DNA of 64,000 nt, taken from Fontibacter flavus (GTDB taxonomy: Bacteria > Bacteroidota > Bacteroidia > Cytophagales > Cyclobacteriaceae). Shown one piece after another: positions 11,039 to 19,114 of the stretch. How positions within the stretch are numbered: the stretch's first letter is position 1; every line of letters begins with the position of its first letter. The notes below the pieces were generated by a model. That model saw only the letters and a list, made by a program, of their open reading frames with translations, was not told the origin of the DNA and searched no databases. The stretch spans positions 1 through 64,000 of the forward strand of contig NZ_JBHLWI010000033.1 in NCBI RefSeq assembly GCF_042432905.1, read 5' to 3'. The translations under genes were made by a program, and so were the position numbers.

Positions 11039-11830
11039 TTAGGCCATTTTAGCAATCAATTCCTTCATCAATTTAAAGGCTACCATTGCTGTCATGCCAT
11101 GATGGTCCCGTAATGGATTGTATTCTACCAAATCAGCTCCTATTATTGGCAATTTGATAGCAATCAGGATATCAAGTAATTGTCTGGTACTCATCCCACC
11201 AGGTTCATAATGGGAAATTCCAGGAGCAAAGGCGGGATCCAAGACATCTATATCCAAAGAAATATAAAGAGGACCCTCCAAAACAGAAATAAAATCCATG
11301 GTGAAATCTTTCATTTCGACGATATTGACTTTGTACCTAGCCGCCTGTTCCCGCTGATGTTGGGTCAGGGTTCGGATACCCACCTGAGTTAATGATTTCA
11401 GCAAGCCCTTTTCCAACAACCGAGCAAAAGGAGAAGCATGGGAATAGGGATTGTCTTCGAAATTCTCATACAAATCCCCGTGGGCATCGAGCTGCAAGAC
11501 ATGCAAAGGCCCATGTTTCAGTGCATGGGCTTCAATTACCGGATAAGCGATGGAATGGTCACCTCCCAGGCTCAACAGTTTGCTGCCATCGGCTATGGCT
11601 TTGCTAACGGCTGCTTTGATCTGTTCATAGGCCTTTTGGGAATTTTGACTGCCAAAAGAAAGATCACCCAGATCCAGATAATCCCTTCCAGCTATAATTT
11701 CTACACCCTCTTCCGTGTAGTTATTGGCAGAGCCTTCGGTTGCCATCAGACGGATTCTGGGAGGAGCTAAATACGGTCCTCTAAGGAAGGAACCGTTAGC
11801 ATCAAAGGGGATTCCTAAGACTTTGATCAT
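11039..11830 (-). CDS. Arginase/agmatinase family ureohydrolase
   Basis: This 263-residue protein keeps all six manganese ligands of the family: H92 (LGGDHS), D115, H117 and D119 (LDAHGDL), and D193 and D195 (SLDIDVLDPAFAPG). It hydrolyses a guanidino compound to urea and an amine; agmatine, arginine or formimidoglutamate are all possible, and sequence reading alone cannot choose. Its ATG overlaps the stop of the upstream serine hydrolase gene by 4 bp, so the two are translationally coupled. Confidence 0.88.
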   Translation of the reverse strand: MIKVLGIPFDANGSFLRGPYLAPPRIRLMATEGSANNYTEEGVEIIAGRDYLDLGDLSFGSQNSQKAYEQIKAAVSKAIADGSKLLSLGGDHSIAYPVIEAHALKHGPLHVLQLDAHGDLYENFEDNPYSHASPFARLLEKGLLKSLTQVGIRTLTQHQREQAARYKVNIVEMKDFTMDFISVLEGPLYISLDIDVLDPAFAPGISHYEPGGMSTRQLLDILIAIKLPIIGADLVEYNPLRDHHGMTAMVAFKLMKELIAKMA

Positions 11831-13365
11831 GGATTGATTTTTACGGGTTTCAATTCCTCAAAGAAAATATCGTCGTTGGGTACATTAAAGTCCATTCCGA
11901 CAACCTGCAATTTATTGTTGAGTAGGAATTGGAGTGTTCCGAAGTTAAACCAGGCATGCTTCTCGTCCCAGATGATTTCATAGGTGTCATAATGCCAATG
12001 TTTCAAGCTGGCAGAAAGTCTTGGAGCGTCTTCAAAGTAAAGTCGCAAAGTTCCTTTTTCTTCTTTGACTTCGATTTTGCCATAGATGTCTGAGCGATAA
12101 GTACCTGCAAATTGGGAAGGAGAGAGGGATGTCTTGGTGTTGAGGACTCTGGCCTTTTTGATGTTTGCGATACGGGTGTCATTGGCTTGGTTGGCCAAAC
12201 TCCTTTTGAGCATATCTCCAGACCAATCTTTACTTCCTGTTCCTAAAAATTGGTCAAAAGCATAATAGGTAGCCGCCATGATGGGGCTTTGGTGGCCGTT
12301 GGTCAGCACCACTACGCCCAACTTTTCTTCAGGAATCATGGTCACTGCGGTAATCATGCCATCGTAGCCTCCTGTATGGCCTACCATCAACTTCCCATGG
12401 AAATCTCCCAGATTCCAACCCAGTCCATAACCACTGAAATGCCTGCCCGGATCGTTTGGCTGGGTATGGTCCACCACATTGACATTATGCATGGTCCACA
12501 TCAGGTTGCGGTTGCCTCTGGAGATCAGCGTGTCCTTTCCGATGATGCCATGGTTCATATTGAAAATCATCCATTTGGCTACATCGCTCACGGAAGAAAT
12601 CAACCCGCCAGTAGCACCAATGGTGTCCCAATCCTCAAAAGCAATAGGGAAGTTTTTTCCTTCTTCGCGTCCATGGGCAGTGACATAATTCCCCTTTTTA
12701 TCCAGGTCTTTGGCAGTGGTGATGGTCCTGTCCATACCTAAAGGGTTGAGGATGCGCTCCTTTACATTTTCTCCCCATGTTTTGCCCGTAATTTTCCTGA
12801 TGATTTCCCCAGCAGTCACATACATCAGGTTGGAATAACCATAACCTCCCCTGAAGTCGAAAGCTTGTGGAACTTTCCCTGTCCTTTTGATAAAATCCTC
12901 GGCGGAACCTTCATTTTTGTACCAGATAACGTCTCCACTAAAGGTTCCCAGGCCCACCCTATGACTGAGCAGGTCGCGGATGGTGACATGCGCACTGATC
13001 CAAGGATCATCGAAAAGTGAAAAATATGGTAGATAATCTTTTACCCGATCATTCCAATGGAGTTTTCCCTCCTGTACCAGCATAGCAAGGACCGCAGATG
13101 TAAAAGCCTTAGAATTGGAAGCAATGGCGTAGAGGGTATGTTCATCGGGTTTTTCATTTTTACCAACCGTCTTGTTGCCGTAGTTGCCGATGAAAACCAA
13201 TTGTCCATCCTTAACAATGCCTATACTGGCTCCCGGAACATCCCAGTCTTTGACCATCTGTTCAAAATAAGTATCAAGTTTTTGGAAATCGGGGTTGGTT
13301 TGGGCCTGAAGGGAGTGGCTTGCCAACAGGAAAAAGATCCAAATGAAGTGGATATGTTTTTTCAT
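11827..13365 (-). CDS. Exported serine hydrolase, beta-lactamase class C family
   Basis: The 512-residue protein has a Sec signal peptide (HFIWIFFLLASHSLQAQ), a penicillin-binding/class C beta-lactamase fold with S83-x-x-K86 (SNSK), a Y177-S-N motif (GYSNL) and an HTGG box (VGHTGGYDG). A beta-rich C-terminal domain from about residue 400 resembles DUF3471. Such proteins are periplasmic esterases, D-aminopeptidases or peptidases more often than true beta-lactamases. The gene overlaps the arginase-like gene by 4 bp (ATGA), which could mean that it releases a substrate used by that enzyme, but this is inference. Confidence 0.88.
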   Translation of the reverse strand: MKKHIHFIWIFFLLASHSLQAQTNPDFQKLDTYFEQMVKDWDVPGASIGIVKDGQLVFIGNYGNKTVGKNEKPDEHTLYAIASNSKAFTSAVLAMLVQEGKLHWNDRVKDYLPYFSLFDDPWISAHVTIRDLLSHRVGLGTFSGDVIWYKNEGSAEDFIKRTGKVPQAFDFRGGYGYSNLMYVTAGEIIRKITGKTWGENVKERILNPLGMDRTITTAKDLDKKGNYVTAHGREEGKNFPIAFEDWDTIGATGGLISSVSDVAKWMIFNMNHGIIGKDTLISRGNRNLMWTMHNVNVVDHTQPNDPGRHFSGYGLGWNLGDFHGKLMVGHTGGYDGMITAVTMIPEEKLGVVVLTNGHQSPIMAATYYAFDQFLGTGSKDWSGDMLKRSLANQANDTRIANIKKARVLNTKTSLSPSQFAGTYRSDIYGKIEVKEEKGTLRLYFEDAPRLSASLKHWHYDTYEIIWDEKHAWFNFGTLQFLLNNKLQVVGMDFNVPNDDIFFEELKPVKINP

Positions 13366-13434
13366 TGATTGAGCGGGGATAGTTGCTGGCTCAATTTAGA
13401 AAGGACTTGGGACTGAGGCAATAGGTATTTAAAC

Positions 13435-13530
13435 TTATTCCATGGATTGGAATTTTGATTTTAAATCCATTCTCTCGTGCAGAATTCTAACGATCAGAAT
13501 ATTATTGTCTTCAATAATCTTAATCCCGCT
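13435..13530 (-). pseudogene. C-terminal remnant of a ParE/RelE-type toxin
   Basis: Reading the minus strand down from 13530 gives a 31-codon frame ending at TAA (13437-13435), with the segments IIEDNNILIVRILHERMD and LKSKF. The ILIVRILHxRMDLKS ending is the characteristic C-terminus of ParE/RelE toxins (usually about 100 residues). An in-frame TAG at the upstream end (minus strand, 13533-13531) and the lack of an ATG show that the rest is gone. No antitoxin is left; the NTF2-like gene directly abuts it upstream. Confidence 0.6.
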
Positions 13531-13534
13531 CTAA

Positions 13535-13987
13535 TCATCTCGCTGGCAGCATGTTTCTGATTCCTGCGATTTTCCAGTTTTCCTCCTCCTTGACGACCAA
13601 AAAAGTACTCCACATCCTTCTTGTTGGAGCCTCATTGTCACCAATAATTTCATAGCGGGCATCTACAATAGCGCAAGTTTCATTTAATAAGCGAGCTTTC
13701 TCTACCTTAAGTTGGCGTTGCCCAGGATTATTGGTGGAGCTTCTTTGCATGCCGGACATGGCTTCCTTGATCCCGATTCTCCATTCCCCTGATGAAACCA
13801 ATTGATCAACCTCTTTTGTCAAAATTGATTTGAGCAATAAAGTGTCCTGGTTTTCTCTAGCTTTGGAATAATCGGCAATCAGAGCTAAGATTTTTTCTTG
13901 GTCATGAGCTGAAGGTTTGTGTTGGGCAAATAAAATGGAGGTATTTAGAATTAAGAAAAGGAAAATTAGGGCAGGGACTTTTTTCAT
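13535..13987 (-). CDS. Exported NTF2-like (SgcJ/DUF4440-type) protein
   Basis: The 150-residue protein has a signal peptide (ALIFLFLILNTSILFAQ) followed by a single NTF2-like domain: an N-terminal helix (DQEKILALIADYSKARENQD), then a curved sheet ending WSTFLVVKEEENWKIAGIRN. It fits the SgcJ/EcaC or DUF4440 group of small ligand-binding proteins of mostly unknown function. The catalytic nature, if any, is not visible. The stop codon lies 5 bp from the toxin remnant, so the junction may mark an old deletion. Confidence 0.7.
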   Translation of the reverse strand: MKKVPALIFLFLILNTSILFAQHKPSAHDQEKILALIADYSKARENQDTLLLKSILTKEVDQLVSSGEWRIGIKEAMSGMQRSSTNNPGQRQLKVEKARLLNETCAIVDARYEIIGDNEAPTRRMWSTFLVVKEEENWKIAGIRNMLPAR

Positions 13988-14137
13988 GGCGTGGTGTATT
14001 TGGACAAAAGAATTTGCAGACTGTCACATCTTTTTTTATGGAATAGTTTTATTCCAATATGAATAAATATAATCAATTCTTTGAATTCACAGAACTGACT
14101 TCAAAAACATGAAAAAAGCACATGATCTGAAATAATA

Positions 14138-14222
14138 GTTCATGCAAAGACGCTAAGCCACAAAGTCTGTAAAGTAATTGGGATAAGCTGTGCCTTTGCG
14201 GCGCTGTACCTCTGCGAGAAAA
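14138..14222. repeat. CGCAAAGACGC-type inverted repeat
   Basis: The 294-bp gap 13988-14281 contains GCAAAGACGCTAAGCCACAAAG (written here in parts: GCAAAGACGC then TAAGCCACAAAG) near 14144-14165, and an inverted counterpart around GCCTTTGCGGCGCTG to CTCTGCGAG at 14202-14218. Related copies lie at 15037-15233, 20383-20404 and 25210-25253. These look like remains of one degenerate dispersed element. Confidence 0.6.
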
Positions 14223-14281
14223 AAATCACTCCACGTCCACAAAGAAAAACCTATTTTTACCGTTACTAGCATTCAAAAGCG

Positions 14282-14962
14282 TCAAAACCTAAACTTAAAA
14301 GCAAGGCTAGGACTCAGCATTTGAAAGGCTGCATTTCGGGTATTGAGGGTGACTGTCCCTTGATTGTCATAGCTCGCATCCCGGCTGGTAAGGAAATCCA
14401 TGGTGCCTGTTTGCATATAATTCACCCTCAATTCCAGGAATGTATCTCCTCCTTTTTCCAAGGGTATCATCAAGCCGCCTCCCAATTGATACATATGAGC
14501 CCAATCATATACCTCAGTTCCTGACACAAATGGTTCTGTCAGTCTGTTTTCCCTGACCTTAGATCGGGTGTAGGTATGAATGGCCCCCAATTGTCCTTCA
14601 ACAAAAGGTCGAACGCCTATCCCGAAATCCGGCATGACACGTACTACTCCTGACAGATGAATGGCATTGTTATTTCTTCGGATTCTGAATCGCTGATCGG
14701 TACCGTTGATCACTTCTCTACTCCTATGAACTGCTGTGCCATAAAGCATGTATCCGAATTCCCCTCCTACGTAAATGGGAGTATTTGCAAGCTGATGGAG
14801 AACTCCAAGGTTGAGAGAGGGAAACCATTGATTGTCCACTTCCGAGCGGAAATCAGCGGTAGGCAGGCCAGCATTGACTCGTATTCCCCCTAGCGTTTCC
14901 TGCGCTTGGACTGAAAAAGAAAGACTAAGCAAAAGCAAGAAGAAAGAAAGTATTGTCTTCAT
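14282..14962 (-). CDS. Outer-membrane beta-barrel protein, intact paralog
   Basis: This 226-residue protein has a signal peptide (ILSFFLLLLSLSFSVQAQ) and repeated amphipathic strands ending in a terminal phenylalanine (LAFKFRF), as in OmpW/PorT-like small barrels. The family and function are not recognised. A distinctive stretch, HTYTRSKVRENRL at about 129-141, is shared exactly with a second copy at 39863-40543. Both reading frames are 681 bp long and align without gaps in the parts I compared, but the other copy has an in-frame stop at codon 44. It is monocistronic, with repeat-filled gaps on both sides. Confidence 0.8.
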   Translation of the reverse strand: MKTILSFFLLLLSLSFSVQAQETLGGIRVNAGLPTADFRSEVDNQWFPSLNLGVLHQLANTPIYVGGEFGYMLYGTAVHRSREVINGTDQRFRIRRNNNAIHLSGVVRVMPDFGIGVRPFVEGQLGAIHTYTRSKVRENRLTEPFVSGTEVYDWAHMYQLGGGLMIPLEKGGDTFLELRVNYMQTGTMDFLTSRDASYDNQGTVTLNTRNAAFQMLSPSLAFKFRF

Positions 14963-15036
14963 AAGCGCAAATTTTCAGAATAAGTTATTGTCTTTTTGAA
15001 CGAAAAATTAAGAACGGGGTTACGGTTTTGGGGATA

Positions 15037-15236
15037 GTTCACGCAGACCTGCCTGGCGGAAGACAGGGGCGCAAAGACACTAAGAAAAATTTAGGTTGAT
15101 GAATTCAAAACTTACAAATTGGGTTAGTTCCCTTAGGTGAGACTCGCAAAAAAAGGCTACACCAGTGGTCAAAACATTTTTTCAAAATTAAGAGAAGCTA
15201 CCGACCATCTGCGCCTTCGCTCCTTTGCGAGAAACC
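15037..15236. repeat. Second CGCAAAGACAC-type inverted repeat with palindromic insert
   Basis: GTTCACGCAG followed by a GC-rich near-palindrome (CCTGCCTGGCGGAAGACAGG, 15049-15068) and GGCGCAAAGACACTAAG (15068-15084) form the left arm. TCTGCGCCTTCGCTCCTTTG to CGAGAAA (15208-15234) is the inverted right arm. About 120 bp of AT-rich sequence lies between them, and the right arm ends just before the stop of the siroheme dehydrogenase gene. The organisation (short inverted arms, no ORF) is like that of a non-autonomous mobile element. Confidence 0.6.
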
Positions 15237-15242
15237 ATAAAC

Positions 15243-15824
15243 CTAAGCCTTCTCCTTCTCCACCAGCATTCCCGTGATTTCGTTCATAGCCTTTACCTTG
15301 CACTCAAAATCACCTTTGAGGGTAGCACGATAGGCATTCAGGTTTTCCAAAAGCTCATCAATTTCCTCTGGAAGGATTTCTTCAAAAAGCTCCCTCAAAC
15401 GCTTGGCGGTAGTTGGGGATTTGCCATTGGTGCTGATTGCGATCTTTAGATTTCCCTTGGTCACTATGCCTCCCAAATAAAAATCACATAAAGCAGGGGT
15501 ATCGGCTACATTGACCAGAATGAAGCGCTCCTTGGCCTCATCATGGATCTGCTTATTGACTTCTGGAAAATTGGTGGCAGCGATAACAATATGTTTTCCT
15601 CCAAGATACTTCTCATGGTAAGCATCTTCAATTAAAGTGACATGGGCCGCCGAATTGGCAAGCTCCAAAAACTTTTCATTGAATTCCTTGGATACTACGG
15701 TAACATGAGCCTCAGGGCTACTTTTGAGTAAAAAGGAGAGTTTCTCCGTACCCACAAAACCACCTCCGACCAGGAGGACGTTGAGTTGGTGGACTTTGAG
15801 GAAGATGGGATATAAGTGGTTCAT
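15243..15824 (-). CDS. Precorrin-2 dehydrogenase / sirohydrochlorin ferrochelatase
   Basis: The 193-residue protein matches the N-terminal half of CysG (Met8p/SirC type). It has a Rossmann loop VGGGFVG at about 19-25, a second-strand region VTVVSKEF and the NVADTPALCDFYLGG segment with the conserved catalytic aspartate region, followed by IAISTNGKSPTTAKRLRE. It oxidises precorrin-2 to sirohydrochlorin with NAD and may insert iron to give siroheme. It is the last gene of the sulfate-assimilation operon and completes the siroheme branch begun by CobA. A 247-bp repeat-filled gap separates it from cobA. Confidence 0.88.
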   Translation of the reverse strand: MNHLYPIFLKVHQLNVLLVGGGFVGTEKLSFLLKSSPEAHVTVVSKEFNEKFLELANSAAHVTLIEDAYHEKYLGGKHIVIAATNFPEVNKQIHDEAKERFILVNVADTPALCDFYLGGIVTKGNLKIAISTNGKSPTTAKRLRELFEEILPEEIDELLENLNAYRATLKGDFECKVKAMNEITGMLVEKEKA

Positions 15825-15839
15825 GGTTTTAGATGGTTA

Positions 15840-15900
15840 GAGGCGAGAAATGAGAGGCGAGAAGCGAGAGTTTAGACGCTAGATTTAAGACTTGATGGAG
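15840..15900. repeat. GAGGCGAGAA/GAAGCGAGAG purine repeat
   Basis: AGGCGAGAAATGAGAGGCGA and GAAGCGAGAG (15841-15870) make an imperfect tandem array. The 12-mer AGAAGCGAGAGT (15860-15871) recurs in reverse complement at 20653-20664, at the 3' end of cysD. It has no coding signal. Confidence 0.55.
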
Positions 15901-15930
15901 ATTATAAAGACAATCCGTTTATTATTGAAA

Positions 15931-16092
15931 TAATGTGGAAATAAGGTTGAAATAAAATTGAAATAATTTTTTTTAGGACAAATGCTTCCTATTGCTGGGA
16001 ATAATTCTTATTTCTAGATTATTTCACGAAGGTTATTTCAATCTTATTTCACGAAGTATATTTCGCGAAGCTTATTTCAAATTTATTTCCAC
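15931..16092. repeat. GAAATAA inverted repeat reaching into cobA
   Basis: The left arm carries GTGGAAATAAGGTTGAAATA plus a further TTGAAATAA (about 15934-15965). The right arm (16017-16092) carries TTATTTCACGAAG, GTTATTTCAATC, TATTTCGCGAAG and TTATTTCAAATTTATTTCCA in inverted orientation. The right arm includes the stop and last seven codons of cobA (VEINLK and neighbours). The gap at 20440-20625 contains the same units. Confidence 0.65.
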
Positions 16093-16842
16093 TTGTTCAT
16101 AAACCTCCTTCAATCGATAACTCTCCTTCACCACTTCACCTACAATAATTATCGCCGGGGCGGCAATACCTGCCTGATGGGATTTGGAGGTAATGTCTAG
16201 GATGGTGCCTGCGACAAACTGCTCCTCCTTGGTGGTGCCATTTTGGATAATGGCTACGGGAATATCAGATTTGCCTGCTGCTTTATAAGCTTTTACAATC
16301 TCGGGCAGTTTTTTGGTCCCCATCAAGATGACGATGGTAGCGGTGGATTGAGCAGCTATGGCGATATCTCGAGAGAGTTCCCCATAACTTGTGGTCGCTG
16401 TGATGACCCAGAAACTTTCGGAAACACCTCGCTTGGTCACAGGAATTCCTATGGAAGCTGGAACTGCCACCGCGGAAGTAATGCCCGCTACTACTTCGGT
16501 GGGAATACCGAAGGCCTCGATATAGTCAATCTCCTCCGAACCCCGGCCGAATACAAAAGGATCACCTCCCTTGAGACGGACTACATGCCCATGCTTCAGT
16601 GCATACTCTACGCAAAGTCTATTGGTCTCATCCTGAGGACAGGAGTGTTTGCCTACCCGCTTGCCGACAAAGATCTTGATGGCCTTTTCCGGGGCATGTT
16701 TGAGTAGGGATTTGTCAATTAAAGCGTCGTACAAGACCACATCGGCTTTGTTCAAGGCCAAGACTGCTTTCAAGGTAATCAATTCGGGATCGCCTGGACC
16801 TGCTCCTACGAGTGTAACTTTTGGTTTGATAAGCTGATTCAT
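16072..16842 (-). CDS. cobA: Uroporphyrinogen-III C-methyltransferase (SUMT)
   Basis: This 256-residue tetrapyrrole methylase has the SAM-binding start VTLVGAGPGDPELITLKA at 9-26, GGDPFVFGRG at 92-101 and the VVAGITSA loop. It methylates uroporphyrinogen III at C2 and C7 to give precorrin-2, the first committed step of siroheme synthesis, here for the sulfite reductase encoded just upstream. Its start overlaps that gene by 4 bp. The last residues VEINLK and the stop are encoded by a GTGGAAATAA/TTGAAATAA repeat unit that continues into the gap, so the original C-terminus may have been altered by repeat insertion. Confidence 0.93.
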   Translation of the reverse strand: MNQLIKPKVTLVGAGPGDPELITLKAVLALNKADVVLYDALIDKSLLKHAPEKAIKIFVGKRVGKHSCPQDETNRLCVEYALKHGHVVRLKGGDPFVFGRGSEEIDYIEAFGIPTEVVAGITSAVAVPASIGIPVTKRGVSESFWVITATTSYGELSRDIAIAAQSTATIVILMGTKKLPEIVKAYKAAGKSDIPVAIIQNGTTKEEQFVAGTILDITSKSHQAGIAAPAIIIVGEVVKESYRLKEVYEQVEINLK

Positions 16843-18941
16843 GCGAGTACCTCCTTTTCTCTGTATGAACTGATGGCTTCAAAAACTTTTCCTGCATCCT
16901 CAAAATAGGATCGGGCAAAAGCTTCCGAAGGTTCGTGTTGATTGATTTGATAAATGATGTCCTTGAGCGTCCCTTCGATGGCTATCTTTCCTGTTTCCAC
17001 AAAGGTCTCATCAAACAAATTCACAATATTCGCATAGGAATTGGTGCTTTTGCTTTCGGACAATAAGATGGCTTTGGCGGCATTGACCAGGGCGGCATAA
17101 GTATGGTAAATGCTGTCAGACCAACGTTTTTCCACAAAGGCTTCTTTGGATAAATCCAACTTCTCCCGAGCTTCTAACAACAAGGTAGCAACCAAGTCGA
17201 TTACCACTCCCGCACACTCTCCTACACCCACAGCCACTTTGTAAGCATCTTCATTGCCCCAATCCACCTGATCTTCTTCGGTAAGGGTATCCGTATCGGT
17301 CAAGCTTTTGAGGATATCGTAGAAGTACATTTGTCCTTTGCGGTCATAGTAGTGAAGAAAATCCTCACCTTCCTCTTGATGTTGTGCAAAGTCATCCAAT
17401 AAAATCCTCAAGGCCTGAGGTCCTCTTTTGCTTGGAATCTTGATCACTTTATCTGCAAAGCGTCCATTGCCATCTCCCAAATTTCCTCCGCCCAACAAAA
17501 CCTGTAGGGCAGGAAATACGGTTTTTCCAGCTTTTAAAGACATGCCCTGGAAACCGATATGCGCCATGTTGTGCTGCCCACAAGCATTCATACAACCGGA
17601 AATCTTGATGGTCAAATCCTGGGACCTCATGTATTGCGGATATTCTTGCGCAATGACTTTCTCCAATTCCCTGGCGATCCCTGTACTGCTGGCAATTCCC
17701 AGATTGCAGGTATCTGTTCCCGGACAAGCGGTGATATCTCCCAAAGAATTGTAGCCATAATCTGCTAATCCTATTTTTTTCAGCTCCTGATAGAAGTAAG
17801 GAACTAGCTCCTCCTTTACATCCCGAATCAGGAAATTTTGTCTGAGTGTAAAACGGATTTCATTATTGGCATACTGCTGTGCTAGATCTGCTATAAACCT
17901 CGCCTGCGCAGTTGTAAAATCCCCTAATAACACTTTCACTCCAATAGCCACATATCCAGCTTGTTTTTGAGGGATTACATTGGTCAATTTCCATTGCTCG
18001 TATGCCAAATCCAGGGGTTCGGTAAGCGCTACAAATTCCGGGTTGGGAAGGCTTTTACTTGCCTCGTAATCATCGACATCAATGGGACAGGTTTTATAAG
18101 GCAAGGCTTTTTTCTCTTCCTCTACCAATTGCAGAAAAGCTTCTATTCCGATCTCATTGATCAAGAATTTCATCCTTGCCTTCAAACGTCTGGAACGTTC
18201 CCCGTGCCGGTCAAAAATTCTCAACACTCCTTCAATAAATGGAATCAGTTCATCAATAGCGAGGAAATCCGTAATCAGGTCTGCATGCCGAGGCTGAGAA
18301 CCGAGACCACCCCCAAGTAATACTTTAAAACCCCTGATTTCTTTTCCATCTACCACTTTCACTTTTGGAATAAAGCCCAGGTCATGCAGGTAGGAAAGTG
18401 AAGTATCTTCATCGGAGGAAGAGAAAGACATCTTAAACTTCCTGCCCATTTCCTGACAGATGGGATTTCTGAGAAAATATCGGAATACTTCATCTGCATA
18501 GGGCGTCACATCAAAAGGTTCGTTAGGGTCGATTCCCGCCACTTCTGAAGCGGTCACGTTTCGGACTGTATTGCCGCAAGCTTCCCTTAAGGTCACATCA
18601 TCTTTTTCCAGTTCGGCCCAGAGTTGGGGAGTTTCGTCCAAACTCACATAATGGATCTGAATGTCCTGACGGGTAGTAATATGGAGTTTACCGGTAGAGT
18701 ACTTATCCGACACCTCACAGATGCGTTTTAGCTGATTGCCCGTAACACGGCCATAGGGCAGTTTGATACGAATCATCTGCACTCCAGGTTGTCGCTGTCC
18801 ATACACCCCGCGGGCCAATCGTAGGCTGCGGAATTTTTCCTCATCTATTTTCCCCTCCCGAAACAGCCGGATCTTCCGTTCCAGTTCTACGATGTCTTTT
18901 TCGACAAAGGGGTTTTCAATCTCGGTTCTAAAGCTTTCCAT
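16839..18941 (-). CDS. Siroheme sulfite (or nitrite) reductase with C-terminal HEPN-like domain
   Basis: The 700-residue protein has two ferredoxin-like/siroheme half-repeats. The [4Fe-4S]-siroheme cysteines are C406 and C412 (TACPGTDTC) and C450 and C454 (SGCMNACGQH). RQDIQIHYV near 91-99 and RNVTASEVAG near 127-136 are typical substrate-side segments. After about residue 560 comes a helical domain (ECAGVVIDLVATLLLEAREK; FVEKRWSDSIYHTYAALVNA; KAILLSES) like HEPN domains. Context argues for sulfite reduction to sulfide in cysteine synthesis. No flavoprotein partner (CysJ) is encoded nearby, so ferredoxin is the probable donor. Nitrite reduction cannot be excluded by sequence alone. Confidence 0.88.
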   Translation of the reverse strand: MESFRTEIENPFVEKDIVELERKIRLFREGKIDEEKFRSLRLARGVYGQRQPGVQMIRIKLPYGRVTGNQLKRICEVSDKYSTGKLHITTRQDIQIHYVSLDETPQLWAELEKDDVTLREACGNTVRNVTASEVAGIDPNEPFDVTPYADEVFRYFLRNPICQEMGRKFKMSFSSSDEDTSLSYLHDLGFIPKVKVVDGKEIRGFKVLLGGGLGSQPRHADLITDFLAIDELIPFIEGVLRIFDRHGERSRRLKARMKFLINEIGIEAFLQLVEEEKKALPYKTCPIDVDDYEASKSLPNPEFVALTEPLDLAYEQWKLTNVIPQKQAGYVAIGVKVLLGDFTTAQARFIADLAQQYANNEIRFTLRQNFLIRDVKEELVPYFYQELKKIGLADYGYNSLGDITACPGTDTCNLGIASSTGIARELEKVIAQEYPQYMRSQDLTIKISGCMNACGQHNMAHIGFQGMSLKAGKTVFPALQVLLGGGNLGDGNGRFADKVIKIPSKRGPQALRILLDDFAQHQEEGEDFLHYYDRKGQMYFYDILKSLTDTDTLTEEDQVDWGNEDAYKVAVGVGECAGVVIDLVATLLLEAREKLDLSKEAFVEKRWSDSIYHTYAALVNAAKAILLSESKSTNSYANIVNLFDETFVETGKIAIEGTLKDIIYQINQHEPSEAFARSYFEDAGKVFEAISSYREKEVLA

Positions 18942-18977
18942 TGTTAGGTTTGTCTATAGGTTTAGTAGAGTATTATG

Positions 18978-19114
18978 TTGTACCAAGTACCAAGTACGAA
19001 GTACCAAGATTAGTTCTATTCACGATTTTGGTAAATATGTAGTATTTATGGGTTTGAATTTTATTGTTTATGAGGTTCAAATACTTAGTACATGGTACTT
19101 TGTACTTGGTACAC
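18978..19114. repeat. GTACCAAGTAC inverted repeat between cysN and the sulfite reductase gene
   Basis: The left arm 18980-19008 is built from tandem GTACCAA/GTACGAA heptamers, and the right arm 19084-19112 is its inverted imperfect copy (about five mismatches in 29). About 75 bp of AT-rich sequence separates the arms. The right arm ends immediately next to the cysN stop codon. A transcript of the operon would fold here into a long hairpin. Confidence 0.7.

Noticed and set aside
15825..16092. Repeats in the cysteine operon as a CRISPR array
   Set aside because: Units are short, degenerate and inverted, with no uniform spacers and no cas genes.
17085..17140. RWSDSIYH in the sulfite reductase tail as an Rx4-6H HEPN ribonuclease motif
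   Set aside because: The catalytic motif of HEPN RNases lies in the final helices with an R-polar-x pattern; this one is in an earlier helix and probably structural.
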